Positions 1 through 6,466 of a stretch of DNA of 30,671 bases are shown one piece after another. The stretch lies in the IMG/VR virus record IMGVR_UViG_3300035190_000483, positions 1 through 30,671 of that record. One strand, 5' to 3'. The position numbers and the translations under genes were made by a program. A model generated the notes under the pieces. The model did no database searches, was not told the origin of the DNA, and saw nothing but the letters and a program-made list of their open reading frames with translations. This stretch comes from a virus. How positions within the stretch are numbered: the first letter of the stretch is position 1; every line of letters starts with the position of its first letter.

Positions 1-103
1 ACTAAAATTGTATCATCAAGGCACTCCCCCTACCGTGTTAGATGAAGCCGCTCTAAAAGCTGGCGCGTACGTGCCAGAATCAATTAAACGTAGATTTAGG
101 TAA
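1..103 (+). CDS. C-terminal end of an unidentified protein (partial)
   Basis: An open frame (codons from base 2) runs in from the left edge and stops at TAA 101-103, giving about 33 residues that end in the basic tail SIKRRFR. It is followed four bases later by the tail fibre start, so it belongs to the same rightward unit. By P22-type synteny the missing upstream segment should hold needle and ejection-protein genes, so this could be the end of one of those, but the fragment is too short to recognise. The coding call rests on the frame and its tight fit to the next gene. Confidence 0.55.
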   Translation, partial: LKLYHQGTPPTVLDEAALKAGAYVPESIKRRFR

Positions 104-107
104 ACCA

Positions 108-1139
108 ATGACAACCTACCTTTGCCCTATACTCCAAGATTCCCAATTTACCGATAACGGTAACTTCCTTGCGTCTGGTTTAATCTGGTTCTATGAAGCC
201 GGTTCTACTACACCACTAGCGGCTTACACAACGCAGTCAGGTGTATCGACGTGGACTAATCCAATAGTCTTAAACGCACGCGGTGAAACTGGCGGCACAA
301 TATGGCTGGCCGCTGGTCAAGCTTACAAAATAGTGTTGGAAAGTCCACCGGAATACGGTGACACTCACGGCGTTGTTATATCGACATTTGATAACATTCA
401 AGGCGTCAACGATCCGGCCTCACCTACCGGCGGAACGGCTCAGAACTGGTATACCTTTGCAGGCTCTCCGGTTTTTGTGTCCGGCACACAATTTACTCTT
501 GCCGGCGATCAAACAAGCACGTTCCAAGTCAATCGCAGAATCCGCACACAAAACAGCGGCGGCGTGCGTTACAGCACTATCACGGCGTCAGTTTATACTA
601 CATTAACAACTGTCACTGTCGTTAACGATGCTGGCGTGCTAGATGTTGGCCTCAATAGTGTTGACTATGGCTTGATTGAAGTTGGCAGTACCCCAAGTAT
701 TCCGCTAAATCAGCGATTATTTACGACAAGTTCGCCGACGTTTGCTAGTGCTACGATTCCGACTGTTACAGGTAATTTGGTAGGAAACGTCACTGGGAAT
801 GTAACAGGCAACGCTACTACTACGAGCCAAACCAACTTTAGTGCTTTGACTTTGTTAACAAGTCAGGTATGGGCAAATAGCAATAATCCAATATCAAAAT
901 TAAGCAACGGTTACATAAACTTTGCCAATGGATTTCAAATTAGATGGGGTACAGTTATTTTAACTGGTGCAACAACCATTACTTTTCCTTTGGCTTTTGA
1001 TGTTTTTTGTGCGGCAGTCATTGCAACACCTAATATAACACCACAAATCATAACAACTGGATCATACACTACAACCAATTTTGTAGGCACTAACACCGCT
1101 GGCTCGGTTTCAGTGTCTTATATCGCTATAGGATACTAA
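108..1139 (+). CDS. Tail fibre protein with gp53-like C-terminal domain
   Basis: A 343-residue protein of the fibre type. Residues 1-100 form the common virion-binding beta module seen at the start of many fibres (an FYEAGSTTPLAAYT segment, then NPIVLNARGE, then IWLAAGQAYKIVL). The middle (about 200-245) has short G-N-V-T-G-N repeats typical of trimeric shafts. The C-terminus, from about residue 265 (NGYINFANGFQIRWG) to the final SYIAIGY, matches the layout of the gp53-like fibre tip domain. The start ATG follows a TAGGTAA ribosome site. The next gene encodes a fibre assembly protein two bases downstream, supporting a host-recognition role. Receptor and host are not inferable. Confidence 0.85.
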   Translation: MTTYLCPILQDSQFTDNGNFLASGLIWFYEAGSTTPLAAYTTQSGVSTWTNPIVLNARGETGGTIWLAAGQAYKIVLESPPEYGDTHGVVISTFDNIQGVNDPASPTGGTAQNWYTFAGSPVFVSGTQFTLAGDQTSTFQVNRRIRTQNSGGVRYSTITASVYTTLTTVTVVNDAGVLDVGLNSVDYGLIEVGSTPSIPLNQRLFTTSSPTFASATIPTVTGNLVGNVTGNVTGNATTTSQTNFSALTLLTSQVWANSNNPISKLSNGYINFANGFQIRWGTVILTGATTITFPLAFDVFCAAVIATPNITPQIITTGSYTTTNFVGTNTAGSVSVSYIAIGY

Positions 1140-1141
1140 CC

Positions 1142-1606
1142 ATGTCTACATATTATTATGCACCATCCACTCAAGGTTTTTATCTTGATGGTTTGAATCA
1201 GCACATCCCAGACGATGCAATCGTTATTACCGAACAGAAATGGACTGAGTTAGTTAACGGAAAAGCCGCAGGTCAGTTAATTGATGTTATTGACGGCGTA
1301 CCTACGCTAGTCAATCCACCAGCGCCAACGCCAAGCGAGATTGTCTCGGCTCAAGAATCGGTCGTACGCGCTTACCTTAACGCAGGCGCGGCTCAACGGC
1401 ACTATGACAGCATAACCACGGTTTGCAGCTATTCAACTAGCACTAACATTGTATTCAAGGCTGACGCTGATGCGTGCATCCCATGGCGCGATGCGTGTTG
1501 GGAGCATTATTTGATTTATCTGCAAACCGTTGCCGCTGGTGCGCCCGTGTGGACTGATGCAGAACTGATTGCGGATCTGCCTGTTTTGGTGTGGCCCAAT
1601 GTCTAA
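1142..1606 (+). CDS. Tail fibre assembly (Tfa-like) protein
   Basis: A 154-residue protein with the layout of phage tail-fibre assembly chaperones: an N-terminal domain opening with YYYAPSTQGFYLDG and a segment WTELVNGKAAGQLIDVIDG, a proline-rich linker near residue 60 (NPPAPTPSE), then a C-terminal helical half ending in TDAELIADLPVLVWP. Such proteins help the adjacent fibre trimerise and may stay on the tip. The gene starts two bases after the fibre stop with an AGGA site about nine bases upstream, and its last eight bases overlap the holin start. The family call is from pattern recognition; assignment as chaperone also leans on position. Confidence 0.75.
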   Translation: MSTYYYAPSTQGFYLDGLNQHIPDDAIVITEQKWTELVNGKAAGQLIDVIDGVPTLVNPPAPTPSEIVSAQESVVRAYLNAGAAQRHYDSITTVCSYSTSTNIVFKADADACIPWRDACWEHYLIYLQTVAAGAPVWTDAELIADLPVLVWPNV

Positions 1607-1763
1607 ATTCGGCGTTGCGTTTTCTGAACCTTCTACTTGGCGCGGCATCGTGTGGCTTTTAACCGCCGCTGGTGTGGCGCTCGACGAACAACAGTCGCAC
1701 GCCATTGAGATTGCTGGCGCTGGAATTGCTGGCCTGATTTCAGTCTTTTGGAAAGACAAATGA
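1599..1763 (+). CDS. Small holin
   Basis: A 54-residue protein if the ATG at 1599 is used; an in-frame TTG at 1569 would add ten residues but lies deep inside the previous gene. Two hydrophobic stretches are visible (WRGIVWLLTAAGVAL, about residues 13-27, and AIEIAGAGIAGLISVFW, about 35-51), separated by a short polar DEQQSH turn, as in class II holins. The STWRGIVWLLTAAGVAL start is common in small phage holins. The stop shares an ATGA overlap with the lysozyme gene, the classic holin-endolysin pairing. It would form inner-membrane lesions that release or activate the lysozyme. Confidence 0.75.
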   Translation: MSKFGVAFSEPSTWRGIVWLLTAAGVALDEQQSHAIEIAGAGIAGLISVFWKDK

Positions 1764-2191
1764 AAACCAATGGGGCAGGATTGGCGTTAATCCGTCAATT
1801 TGAAGGTTGTCGGCTGAAAGCGTACAAGTGTCCGGCTGGCGTTTGGACTATCGGGTATGGTTGGACTCATGGCGTTAAACCAACTGACCAATGGACGCAG
1901 GCCCAGGCCGAGGAAATGCTTGTAAAAGGCCTGGATCAGTACGAGAACGCAGTGCAATCAGCAATCGGCGCACACTCAACCACCAGCAACCAGTTTTCAG
2001 CACTTGTAAGCATTTGTTACAACATTGGCGCGGGAAACTTTGTAAAATCATCAATGTTGCGTCACCACAAAGCCGGTGAGTATCAAAAGGCCGCTGATGC
2101 GTTTTTATTGTGGAATAAGGCTAGCGGCAAAGTATTGAATGGCTTAATCAAACGGCGACAAGCCGAACGTGCGTTATATTTGGAGGATTAG
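1760..2191 (+). CDS. Endolysin, GH24 T4-type lysozyme
   Basis: A 143-residue muramidase of the phage lysozyme (GH24) family, cutting the glycan strand of peptidoglycan at the end of infection. The catalytic pattern E-8-(D/C)-5-T is exact: Glu15 in RQFEG, Cys24 in place of Asp, and Thr30 in VWTIGYGWT, the Cys form seen in P1- and R21-type enzymes. The later conserved segments FSALVSICYNIGAG and GLIKRRQAERALY are present, and length is normal. No signal-anchor sequence is seen at the N-terminus, so release should depend on the holin just upstream. ATG 1760 is preferred over TTG 1748 because of the ATGA overlap with the holin stop. Confidence 0.93.
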   Translation: MKTNGAGLALIRQFEGCRLKAYKCPAGVWTIGYGWTHGVKPTDQWTQAQAEEMLVKGLDQYENAVQSAIGAHSTTSNQFSALVSICYNIGAGNFVKSSMLRHHKAGEYQKAADAFLLWNKASGKVLNGLIKRRQAERALYLED

Positions 2192-2194
2192 CTA

Positions 2195-2386
2195 GTGTCC
2201 GATGAAAACCTTAAGATTATAGACACTAGCGAATCATTGACAAAAGAGGAATTGCAAGAACTCAAGAAACTGGCGGCATTGTCAAAATCCGCCAGAGTGT
2301 TTATGAGTTTAGTGTTTGCAATCGTTGTGTTTGTGGGTTTCGATAAATTGTTTGAATGGTTTAAGAGTTCTCACAGCGTGGGATGA
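2195..2386 (+). CDS. Small single-span membrane protein of the lysis cassette
   Basis: A 63-residue protein with a GTG start preceded by a strong GGAGG site inside the end of the lysozyme gene. The first 32 residues are charged and helical (SLTKEELQELKKLAALSKS), followed by one membrane span (about residues 34-56, VFMSLVFAIVVFVGFDKLFEW) and a short tail. Position right after holin and lysozyme suggests a lysis accessory role (second holin, antiholin or spanin-like), but there is no lipobox and no typical Rz pattern, so no specific function is assigned. Its last 26 bases overlap tail-to-tail with the leftward gene at 2361-2753. Confidence 0.65.
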   Translation: MSDENLKIIDTSESLTKEELQELKKLAALSKSARVFMSLVFAIVVFVGFDKLFEWFKSSHSVG

Positions 2387-2753
2387 TGCCGTGATGTTCT
2401 TCTGCGAAACGAATACCGTCTAAAAAACTGAGCAGGTGCGCTCCGTCATCGTTGTCCCTACATTCAATGAACCCTTGCAACCGCTCGTTGCTGGTTAGCG
2501 GCTTTCTTTTTGGCTCGGGTCTGGTGTAAAGGGGAATCTTATAATCACCTTGCGTACCCGCATCTTCTGCTGACTGTCTGCTTATGCAAGCGCTTATCTC
2601 TCCCGATCTATCTTTATAACCCCACCCCACAGGCTCCGCTTCTTGCTCGGCGGCGAGATAAGCGTGGATTTTTTGATGCAGTTGCATGCCTATGATGTAG
2701 TTTCGATCTATGTAATCAAGCGCTTGCCTTAACAGTTCGGTTGCGTTACTCAT
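2361..2753 (-). CDS. Phage accessory protein of unknown function
   Basis: A 130-residue protein whose middle (EPVGWGYKDRSGEI ... IPLYTRPEPKRKPLTSNERL) has the recurring pattern found in many small early phage proteins: a W/Y-rich strand, an IPLYT-x-P segment, then KPLT and a helical end. These proteins have no established function. It is the last gene of the leftward cluster; its ATG overlaps the stop of the upstream gene by four bases. The N-terminal 33 residues (TELLRQALDYIDRN ... HAYLAAEQ) look helical. Confidence 0.7.
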   Translation of the reverse strand: MSNATELLRQALDYIDRNYIIGMQLHQKIHAYLAAEQEAEPVGWGYKDRSGEISACISRQSAEDAGTQGDYKIPLYTRPEPKRKPLTSNERLQGFIECRDNDDGAHLLSFLDGIRFAEEHHGIIPRCENS

Positions 2754-2938
2754 TCTCTTCCCCTCAATAATTCCACGCGTTGCTTTGACCTAATCAACGC
2801 TACATACAAAACGTCAGCAAGACACTCCACGTTATCCACAAGTTCTGCTGATACGCTCGTGTTGTCTTGTGTGTGGTACGTTTTGGTCATAGGGTTGTAA
2901 CGAATCAATTGATTATTTGTTTGTTTTTGTTTACTCAT
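2750..2938 (-). CDS. Hypothetical small protein
   Basis: A 62-residue protein of unknown function. It is polar and Asn/Gln-rich at the start (SKQKQTNNQLIRYNP) and helical at the end (LADVLYVALIRSKQRVELL). There is no recognisable domain, signal or membrane span. Four-base ATGA-type overlaps with both neighbours show that it is translated as part of the leftward operon, which is the main evidence that it is real. Confidence 0.6.
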   Translation of the reverse strand: MSKQKQTNNQLIRYNPMTKTYHTQDNTSVSAELVDNVECLADVLYVALIRSKQRVELLRGRE

Positions 2939-3168
2939 TCTTCCTCCAACGCTTTCAGTGCGGCTTTGACTTTTTGGTTATCAAAATGCTGTGTGGTTAT
3001 GTAATCACCATCTATATCGGTGTATCCACTAAAGCGGCAGGTCTTCAACGCCTCGACCAACTCATCCACTAAGTCTGCGCGGATGTATGGAAGGTTAAAT
3101 ATGTCATCTTCAATGGCCCACGCATGAACATCTGTACTCATCCAAATCTTCTTCGGTGCTTTGTTCAT
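2935..3168 (-). CDS. Hypothetical small phage protein
   Basis: A 77-residue acidic protein. The segment LPYIRADLVDELVEALK (about residues 25-41) is of a kind often met in small phage early proteins (PYIRADL plus a helix), but no function is established for these. The C-terminus is a helix ending in KAALKALEEE. It overlaps the genes on both sides by four bases. Nothing suggests a catalytic role. Confidence 0.65.
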   Translation of the reverse strand: MNKAPKKIWMSTDVHAWAIEDDIFNLPYIRADLVDELVEALKTCRFSGYTDIDGDYITTQHFDNQKVKAALKALEEE

Positions 3169-3530
3169 TTCATCTCCCTCCCAATTTGAGCAGCGGCTCT
3201 GACTATGGCCCTGCGTGTTGCGGCGTAGGGGTTTATGTCTAGCAATTCTTCAAATGGATACCAGCAATCATCGCTGTTGTCCCAATACTTACCGGCATGA
3301 ACAACTGGGCGTTCGTGCTTCATATAGGGGGGAAAAGATATGTTTATCCCCAGATTAACCGCAAGGCGCAGAGCGTCACCATCGTCGGCTAGGGGGTTCC
3401 AACAATCATGCCTACCGTTTGCATCATACACATTCAACAGTCCATCCCCCCCCAACCAATCCCATGCTTCATACCCAGCAGCTTTAGCCGCTAGTTCTAA
3501 TAGTTCTCTGTCGTTTAATGGCTTTGTCAT
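3165..3530 (-). CDS. Phage protein, DUF2591-like layout
   Basis: A 121-residue protein using ATG 3530, which is preceded by an AGGTA site; a start 33 bases further up would overlap the upstream gene. It begins LNDRELLELAAKAAGYE, has a Trp-rich centre (WNPLADDGDALRLAVNLG) and ends TRRAIVRAAAQIGREMK. This combination is common in phage proteins that resemble the DUF2591/NinX type: a short N-terminal helix, a W-N-P-L-x-D-D-G-D-A core and a terminal RRAIVRAA helix. Function is unknown. A four-base overlap joins it to the next gene. Confidence 0.68.
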   Translation of the reverse strand: MTKPLNDRELLELAAKAAGYEAWDWLGGDGLLNVYDANGRHDCWNPLADDGDALRLAVNLGINISFPPYMKHERPVVHAGKYWDNSDDCWYPFEELLDINPYAATRRAIVRAAAQIGREMK

Positions 3531-3538
3531 TTTTATGT

Positions 3539-4120
3539 TTACCTGTTGTAAAAAGTAGCCCATTTAGCAATTTCATCGGCACAAATCTCGGCCCAATCTT
3601 CACTGAAACAAGCATACTTCTTATAATGTTCAACTGCGAAATCTATGCCGTTACGACCGGCATCACAAGAAAAGCATCTCTGAAGTTCTTTTAGTTGATA
3701 ATCGTTATAAATCTTAGGAAAGTCATTTGGCTTAATGTTTAACACTTCTATCTCATAGTGCCTAGTTTTGCCGAATATAAGACGTCTTTCTATCTCTTGC
3801 TCTTGAACATATAAAACTAATTCTCTAAAGTTATCGTCGTGTTTATGGGCAAACACTATCCTAGGTGCACTATCTACGTTAACAAACGTTATATCGCCGT
3901 CGTCGTATACAGCATGATGTATTGTTGCTAATAGACCATCACAACCCTCGGCGGTATACATCATGCCCGCATAACCTTCCTGTAAATAAGAATAAGGACT
4001 AGCATCGGTAGTCATTAACCAAGCTGCAAGCTCATTCATATCAGAAGGGTCGTCAATGAACCGTTGAATACTTTTAACTGATTTTTCGTAAATTTTCTTG
4101 AACGCCTTAAACTTATGCAT
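3539..4120 (-). CDS. Hypothetical protein
   Basis: A 193-residue protein not recognised. It is acidic and aromatic-rich, with predicted alpha/beta mixture: an N-terminal basic helix (HKFKAFKKIYEKSVKSI), a central strand-rich part (DGDITFVNVDSAPRIVFAH), and a C-terminal Cys-containing helix region (RCFSCDAGRNGIDFAVEHYKKYACF). Cysteines at about 150-170 could bind metal but do not form a clean zinc pattern. It is the first gene after a 195-base non-coding leader that contains several hairpins; a GAGGAA ribosome site lies about 13 bases upstream, which is rather far. Start choice is therefore slightly uncertain. Confidence 0.6.
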   Translation of the reverse strand: MHKFKAFKKIYEKSVKSIQRFIDDPSDMNELAAWLMTTDASPYSYLQEGYAGMMYTAEGCDGLLATIHHAVYDDGDITFVNVDSAPRIVFAHKHDDNFRELVLYVQEQEIERRLIFGKTRHYEIEVLNIKPNDFPKIYNDYQLKELQRCFSCDAGRNGIDFAVEHYKKYACFSEDWAEICADEIAKWATFYNR

Positions 4121-4315
4121 ACATTTACCAATTCCTCTTTTGATTCTGATTGTGTTTTTCTCATTAAAGTGCCAGCACTAACGCGGCTGGCGAGCGATTA
4201 CCAGTCGGTACTTCGCCTCCCGTTACCACACAAAAATAAAAGCCCGACTGACAAATGGGTGCCGCCCCAGTGGTTCCAATACTCCCGTTAAAAATAGGTA
4301 AGGGCGGCATTAAAC
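4121..4315. promoter_or_regulatory. Structured non-coding leader between thyX and the next leftward gene
   Basis: No convincing gene lies in these 195 bases. Inverted repeats fill the region: GCCAGC/GCTGGC at 4171-4191, GGCGA/TCGCC at 4189-4217 enclosing TACC-AGTC-GGTA (4199-4210), and TGCCGCCC/GGGCGGCA with arms at 4260-4267 and 4302-4309. The word CTCCCGTTA occurs twice (4217-4225, 4282-4290). No T-run follows the stems in the leftward direction, so a simple terminator is unlikely. Read leftward this is the 5' leader of the 193-residue protein gene. No clear -10/-35 pair was seen. Confidence 0.5.
4171..4191 (-). repeat. Hairpin motif, copy 1 (6-bp stem, 9-base loop)
   Basis: The arms GCCAGC and GCTGGC pair perfectly around the plus-strand loop ACTAACGCG. 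A second copy at 14043-14063 has two swapped base pairs in the stem and a single change in the loop. The motif ends 50 bases before a leftward start codon; copy 2 ends 56 bases before another. This shared placement supports a function in leaders of leftward genes. Confidence 0.55.
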
Positions 4316-4963
4316 TTAGGCCATTAAAGCGGCCCAACTGACAGGGAATAATGGCTCTATTAACGCGCTGATTGCTTTCGCCACGTCGCGAGTTTCTTTT
4401 TGTGCGTGTGGATCAAGACGCAACTTACAAACTCTAGCAAAAAACACAAGGCTACCTGTCCAAATCCATGTGGTTTCTGAGCATATCGGAATGACCGCAC
4501 GCGCTTGCTCAGGGCATACGCCACTAGCAATGAGATAATCATATGTGGTCAAACACACTTCCATTGCTTGATTTATGTGTTCCTGATCGACTTCTACCAA
4601 CTCATCGCTTGAGCCTTGCTTTACATTCTCTGCGGCTCTGCGCCATTTGGTAGGCACATCAAGCACAGGCGCGGTTGACACATAACGCCTGCTAACTTCG
4701 TTTACCACGCCCCCAACTTGATGCTTGGCGAGCTGCCTAGCCACGTAGATAGGCATTGTTACCCTGAACTTGATTGCGGTATGTGCAAAAGGCGTCCAGT
4801 GTTTGTGTTTTGCTAAGTAATGAATTAGCCGCTCATCCTTTTCTGACAAAATAGGCGCCCAGTTCCAGTCAAATTCCAATTCAGATTCCTTGTCAAAGGA
4901 CACTCGCGCCGCATTAACTATGCTCCTATCGTCTCCCATGTGATCTAGTAATTCAACGCGCAT
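4316..4963 (-). CDS. thyX: Flavin-dependent thymidylate synthase ThyX
   Basis: A 215-residue enzyme that makes dTMP from dUMP using FAD/NADPH and methylene-tetrahydrofolate. The ThyX signature is present at residues 80-94 as KHQVGGVVNEVSRRY, with Lys-His-Gln in place of the usual Arg-His-Arg, a form found in phage members. Also visible are HWTPFAH (55-61), and the C-terminal helices around WIWTGSLVFFARVCKLRLD and AQKETRDVAKAI. Length is normal. ATG 4963 has a near-perfect GGAGG site; it overlaps the upstream gene by 11 bases. The gene would supply thymidylate for phage DNA synthesis, as MazG and ThyX often do in virulent phages. Confidence 0.93.
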   Translation of the reverse strand: MRVELLDHMGDDRSIVNAARVSFDKESELEFDWNWAPILSEKDERLIHYLAKHKHWTPFAHTAIKFRVTMPIYVARQLAKHQVGGVVNEVSRRYVSTAPVLDVPTKWRRAAENVKQGSSDELVEVDQEHINQAMEVCLTTYDYLIASGVCPEQARAVIPICSETTWIWTGSLVFFARVCKLRLDPHAQKETRDVAKAISALIEPLFPVSWAALMA

Positions 4964-5228
4964 TGTTATCAGCCTCCGTAAGCGCCTGAGAAACCGCATA
5001 GCGCAGATTAAAGTGCCACGCTTTAGTTGGCACAGAACATTGCTTTTCTTCCCACAGTCGCCGGTACGACGGGTATTTAATGGTGCCGCTCGGCACTACG
5101 CACCTGACATAAAAGTCATCCTTAGATATACAAATCAATCCTTTGCGAATTGACACTTCAACGCCAGGTAGTTGATTGATTGCGGCTAATACACGTTGCG
5201 TGGCTTGATTGGTTTTTCCGTTACTCAT
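4953..5228 (-). CDS. Hypothetical protein
   Basis: A 91-residue protein using ATG 5228; an in-frame TTG at 5255 would add nine residues. It starts with a helix (NQATQRVLAAINQLPGVEVSI) followed by strands (GLICISKDDFYVRCVV) and a basic aromatic C-terminal half. The opening is a bit like small nuclease or wHTH proteins, but no catalytic pattern is seen, and no function is given. It overlaps the upstream stop by eight bases and the thyX start by 11, so it is embedded in the operon. Confidence 0.6.
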   Translation of the reverse strand: MSNGKTNQATQRVLAAINQLPGVEVSIRKGLICISKDDFYVRCVVPSGTIKYPSYRRLWEEKQCSVPTKAWHFNLRYAVSQALTEADNNAR

Positions 5229-5622
5229 GACGAAGTCCGTTAGCGGCTTTAGCAAAAGCGGCTGATATGTCTAAAAAAAGAGTTTGCAAGACGTGCGTGT
5301 TGTCTAAAGGTTTTCCAATTGTATGAACAATAATCGGTTGTTGTGCAATAGCATCAGGCTTTGATGCAAATTTGAGTGTTCTTGCAATATCCCACACTGT
5401 TTTTTTATCTTTTTTATCGGCACTCACGCCGCAGACAAGCACACCTTTATCCCTCATGTAACACAACTTGGCGCTAATAATTTTTCGCGCTTTTTTTGAA
5501 TCAATGTGTTTATAAGCGCCGTTTTTTACCAACTCCAAATACACTTCATGCGTAGTTGCTGGTCGCGGCATGTTTTTTAATGTTGTTTCCAACAAATCAT
5601 ATATTGTTGATTGAGCCATCAT
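5221..5622 (-). CDS. Putative winged-helix protein
   Basis: A 133-residue basic protein. Residues about 15-60 (PATTHEVYLELVKNGAYKHI, then KKARKIISAKLCYMRDKGVLVC) have the helix-helix-strand spacing of winged-helix DNA-binding domains that end in a V-L-V wing. No specific regulator family is recognised. ATG 5622 is followed at once by a second ATG; an AGGGGA site is placed four to seven bases upstream. A hairpin-rich leader (5623-5745) precedes it, so it may start its own transcript. A regulatory role is inference only. Confidence 0.6.
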   Translation of the reverse strand: MMAQSTIYDLLETTLKNMPRPATTHEVYLELVKNGAYKHIDSKKARKIISAKLCYMRDKGVLVCGVSADKKDKKTVWDIARTLKFASKPDAIAQQPIIVHTIGKPLDNTHVLQTLFLDISAAFAKAANGLRHE

Positions 5623-5745
5623 TATTCCCCTTGGTTGTTAAGTTGCCAGTCCCTCACCTTCTGCGACTCACGCAGCGCACTCGACTGGCTCCAATGATTG
5701 TGCGGACTCTATTGGCTTATCCGTGTCCTTGCATCAGAGATACAG
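5623..5745 (-). promoter_or_regulatory. Leader with nested hairpin
   Basis: This 123-base gap contains an inverted repeat GCCAGTC (5645-5651) / GACTGGC (5683-5689) that encloses a second perfect stem CTGCG (5661-5665) / CGCAG (5671-5675). A weaker pair CCAAT/ATTGG lies at 5691-5695 and 5711-5715. On the minus strand the nested hairpin would sit 22 bases before the start of the winged-helix protein gene. No strong promoter or T-run was seen. Confidence 0.45.
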
Positions 5746-5925
5746 TCAAGGCTCCATATGCCGAGACTTTTGTAACAGATCATCTAATCTGATTATTGTG
5801 CGCTCAATCTGCCACCACAAAATGCGGCGGCGGATAGCGCGTAAAATGGGCGCTGGTTTAACGGCCTTCGGTATCACCAGGCCGTAGGTGTCCAGCAAAT
5901 CTTCCTTCATGGGTAGGCGACTCAT
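5746..5925 (-). CDS. Hypothetical small basic protein
   Basis: A 59-residue protein. ATG 5925 is chosen because it overlaps the TGA of the 28-residue peptide upstream in an ATGA arrangement; an in-frame GTG at 5937 would add four residues. The C-terminal half is strongly basic and helical (ILRAIRRRILWWQIERTIIRLDDLL), possibly amphipathic and membrane- or nucleic-acid-associated. Its product has no recognised family. It is the last gene of the transcript from the promoter near 7165. Confidence 0.5.
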   Translation of the reverse strand: MSRLPMKEDLLDTYGLVIPKAVKPAPILRAIRRRILWWQIERTIIRLDDLLQKSRHMEP

Positions 5926-6008
5926 TGCGTTGCCCACAAAACCACAATGATTCCAAACGATCCGCCCACCACAAGATGAACGGCGGCCAGTAATAATGCT
6001 TCCTTCAT
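5922..6008 (-). CDS. 28-residue single-span membrane peptide
   Basis: A very short gene, ATG at 6006-6008 and TGA at 5922-5924. The peptide begins MKEALLLAAVHLVVGG and continues SFGIIVVLWATQ: almost entirely hydrophobic, one membrane span, with a charged KE at the N-terminus. A GAGGGG ribosome site lies about nine bases upstream, and its stop overlaps the next start (ATGA). Its ribosome site overlaps the end of the 50-residue gene, so the three small genes look translationally coupled. It is short enough that chance cannot be excluded, but the SD and couplings argue for it. Confidence 0.5.
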   Translation of the reverse strand: MKEALLLAAVHLVVGGSFGIIVVLWATQ

Positions 6009-6012
6009 AGCT

Positions 6013-6165
6013 TTATCCCCTCAATGTTTTTGTAATTGCCAAATCGCGATGGATCCGGTCAATGTCTGTGATTCTGCCATCCATGACGTAGCCCGCCATG
6101 GCGTAACCAAACGTACCGGCGGCAATAGAAGCCGCCAGTGCAAAAATTAAGACTAAAATAATCAT
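6013..6165 (-). CDS. 50-residue membrane protein
   Basis: ATG at 6163-6165, TAA at 6013-6015, 50 residues. The N-terminus is a hydrophobic span (MIILVLIFALAASIAAG, then FGYAMAGYV), followed by a polar tail of about 22 residues (DGRITDIDRIHRDLAITK). An uncleaved anchor with a cytoplasmic or periplasmic tail is likely. It starts one base after the stop of the upstream gene, so it belongs to the operon. No family is recognised; superinfection exclusion or lysis timing are the usual guesses for such peptides and are unproven here. Confidence 0.6.
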   Translation of the reverse strand: MIILVLIFALAASIAAGTFGYAMAGYVMDGRITDIDRIHRDLAITKTLRG

Positions 6166-6166
6166 C

Positions 6167-6466
6167 TTAGTCCCTGTTGTCGTAGATATAGAAATCTACG
6201 GCCTCGAAGGAAGGCTTTTCGCCTTCTGGGGCGCGATTGGCGTTTTCAAATACGCCAATCAAAAAGCTACCGCACAGCCGCATAGCAGCGGCTGGATGAA
6301 CGACAACGACTCCATCGAATGGGCCGTTTTCATGGCCCATGACGTCGGTGACGTCAACGCTAAATGCGTCGCGGTCGCCTATCGGTACTAAAGTAATGCC
6401 CTTGTCAGAGGCCAGTTGGGTCTGGCCGGTGGTTGGCGTGTGGCGGCTGATGAATGCGAATTTCAT
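6167..6466 (-). CDS. Small protein with possible Csx16-like layout
   Basis: A 99-residue protein. It opens with MKFAFISRHTPTTGQ, then GITLVPIGDRDAF, has an acidic middle, then FDGVVVVHPAAAMRLCG, FLIGVFENANR and FYIYDNRD. An N-terminal strand ending in S/T-R-H, followed by a strand and a proline-alanine-rich helix start in the second half, recalls from memory the CRISPR-associated Csx16 (VVA1548) family, whose members associate with type III systems. Similarity is only in layout and a few residues, so the call is a hypothesis. Alternatively it is an unrelated phage early protein. It overlaps the upstream gene by four bases. Confidence 0.65.
   Translation of the reverse strand: MKFAFISRHTPTTGQTQLASDKGITLVPIGDRDAFSVDVTDVMGHENGPFDGVVVVHPAAAMRLCGSFLIGVFENANRAPEGEKPSFEAVDFYIYDNRD

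Noticed and set aside
4155-4175. Sigma54-like TGGCAC on the minus strand near the leader
   Set aside because: The second element (TTGC at the proper distance) is missing.
4171-4225. tRNA-like cloverleaf suspicion
   Set aside because: The stems do not give an acceptor, T-loop (GTTCRA) or CCA-compatible end in either orientation.
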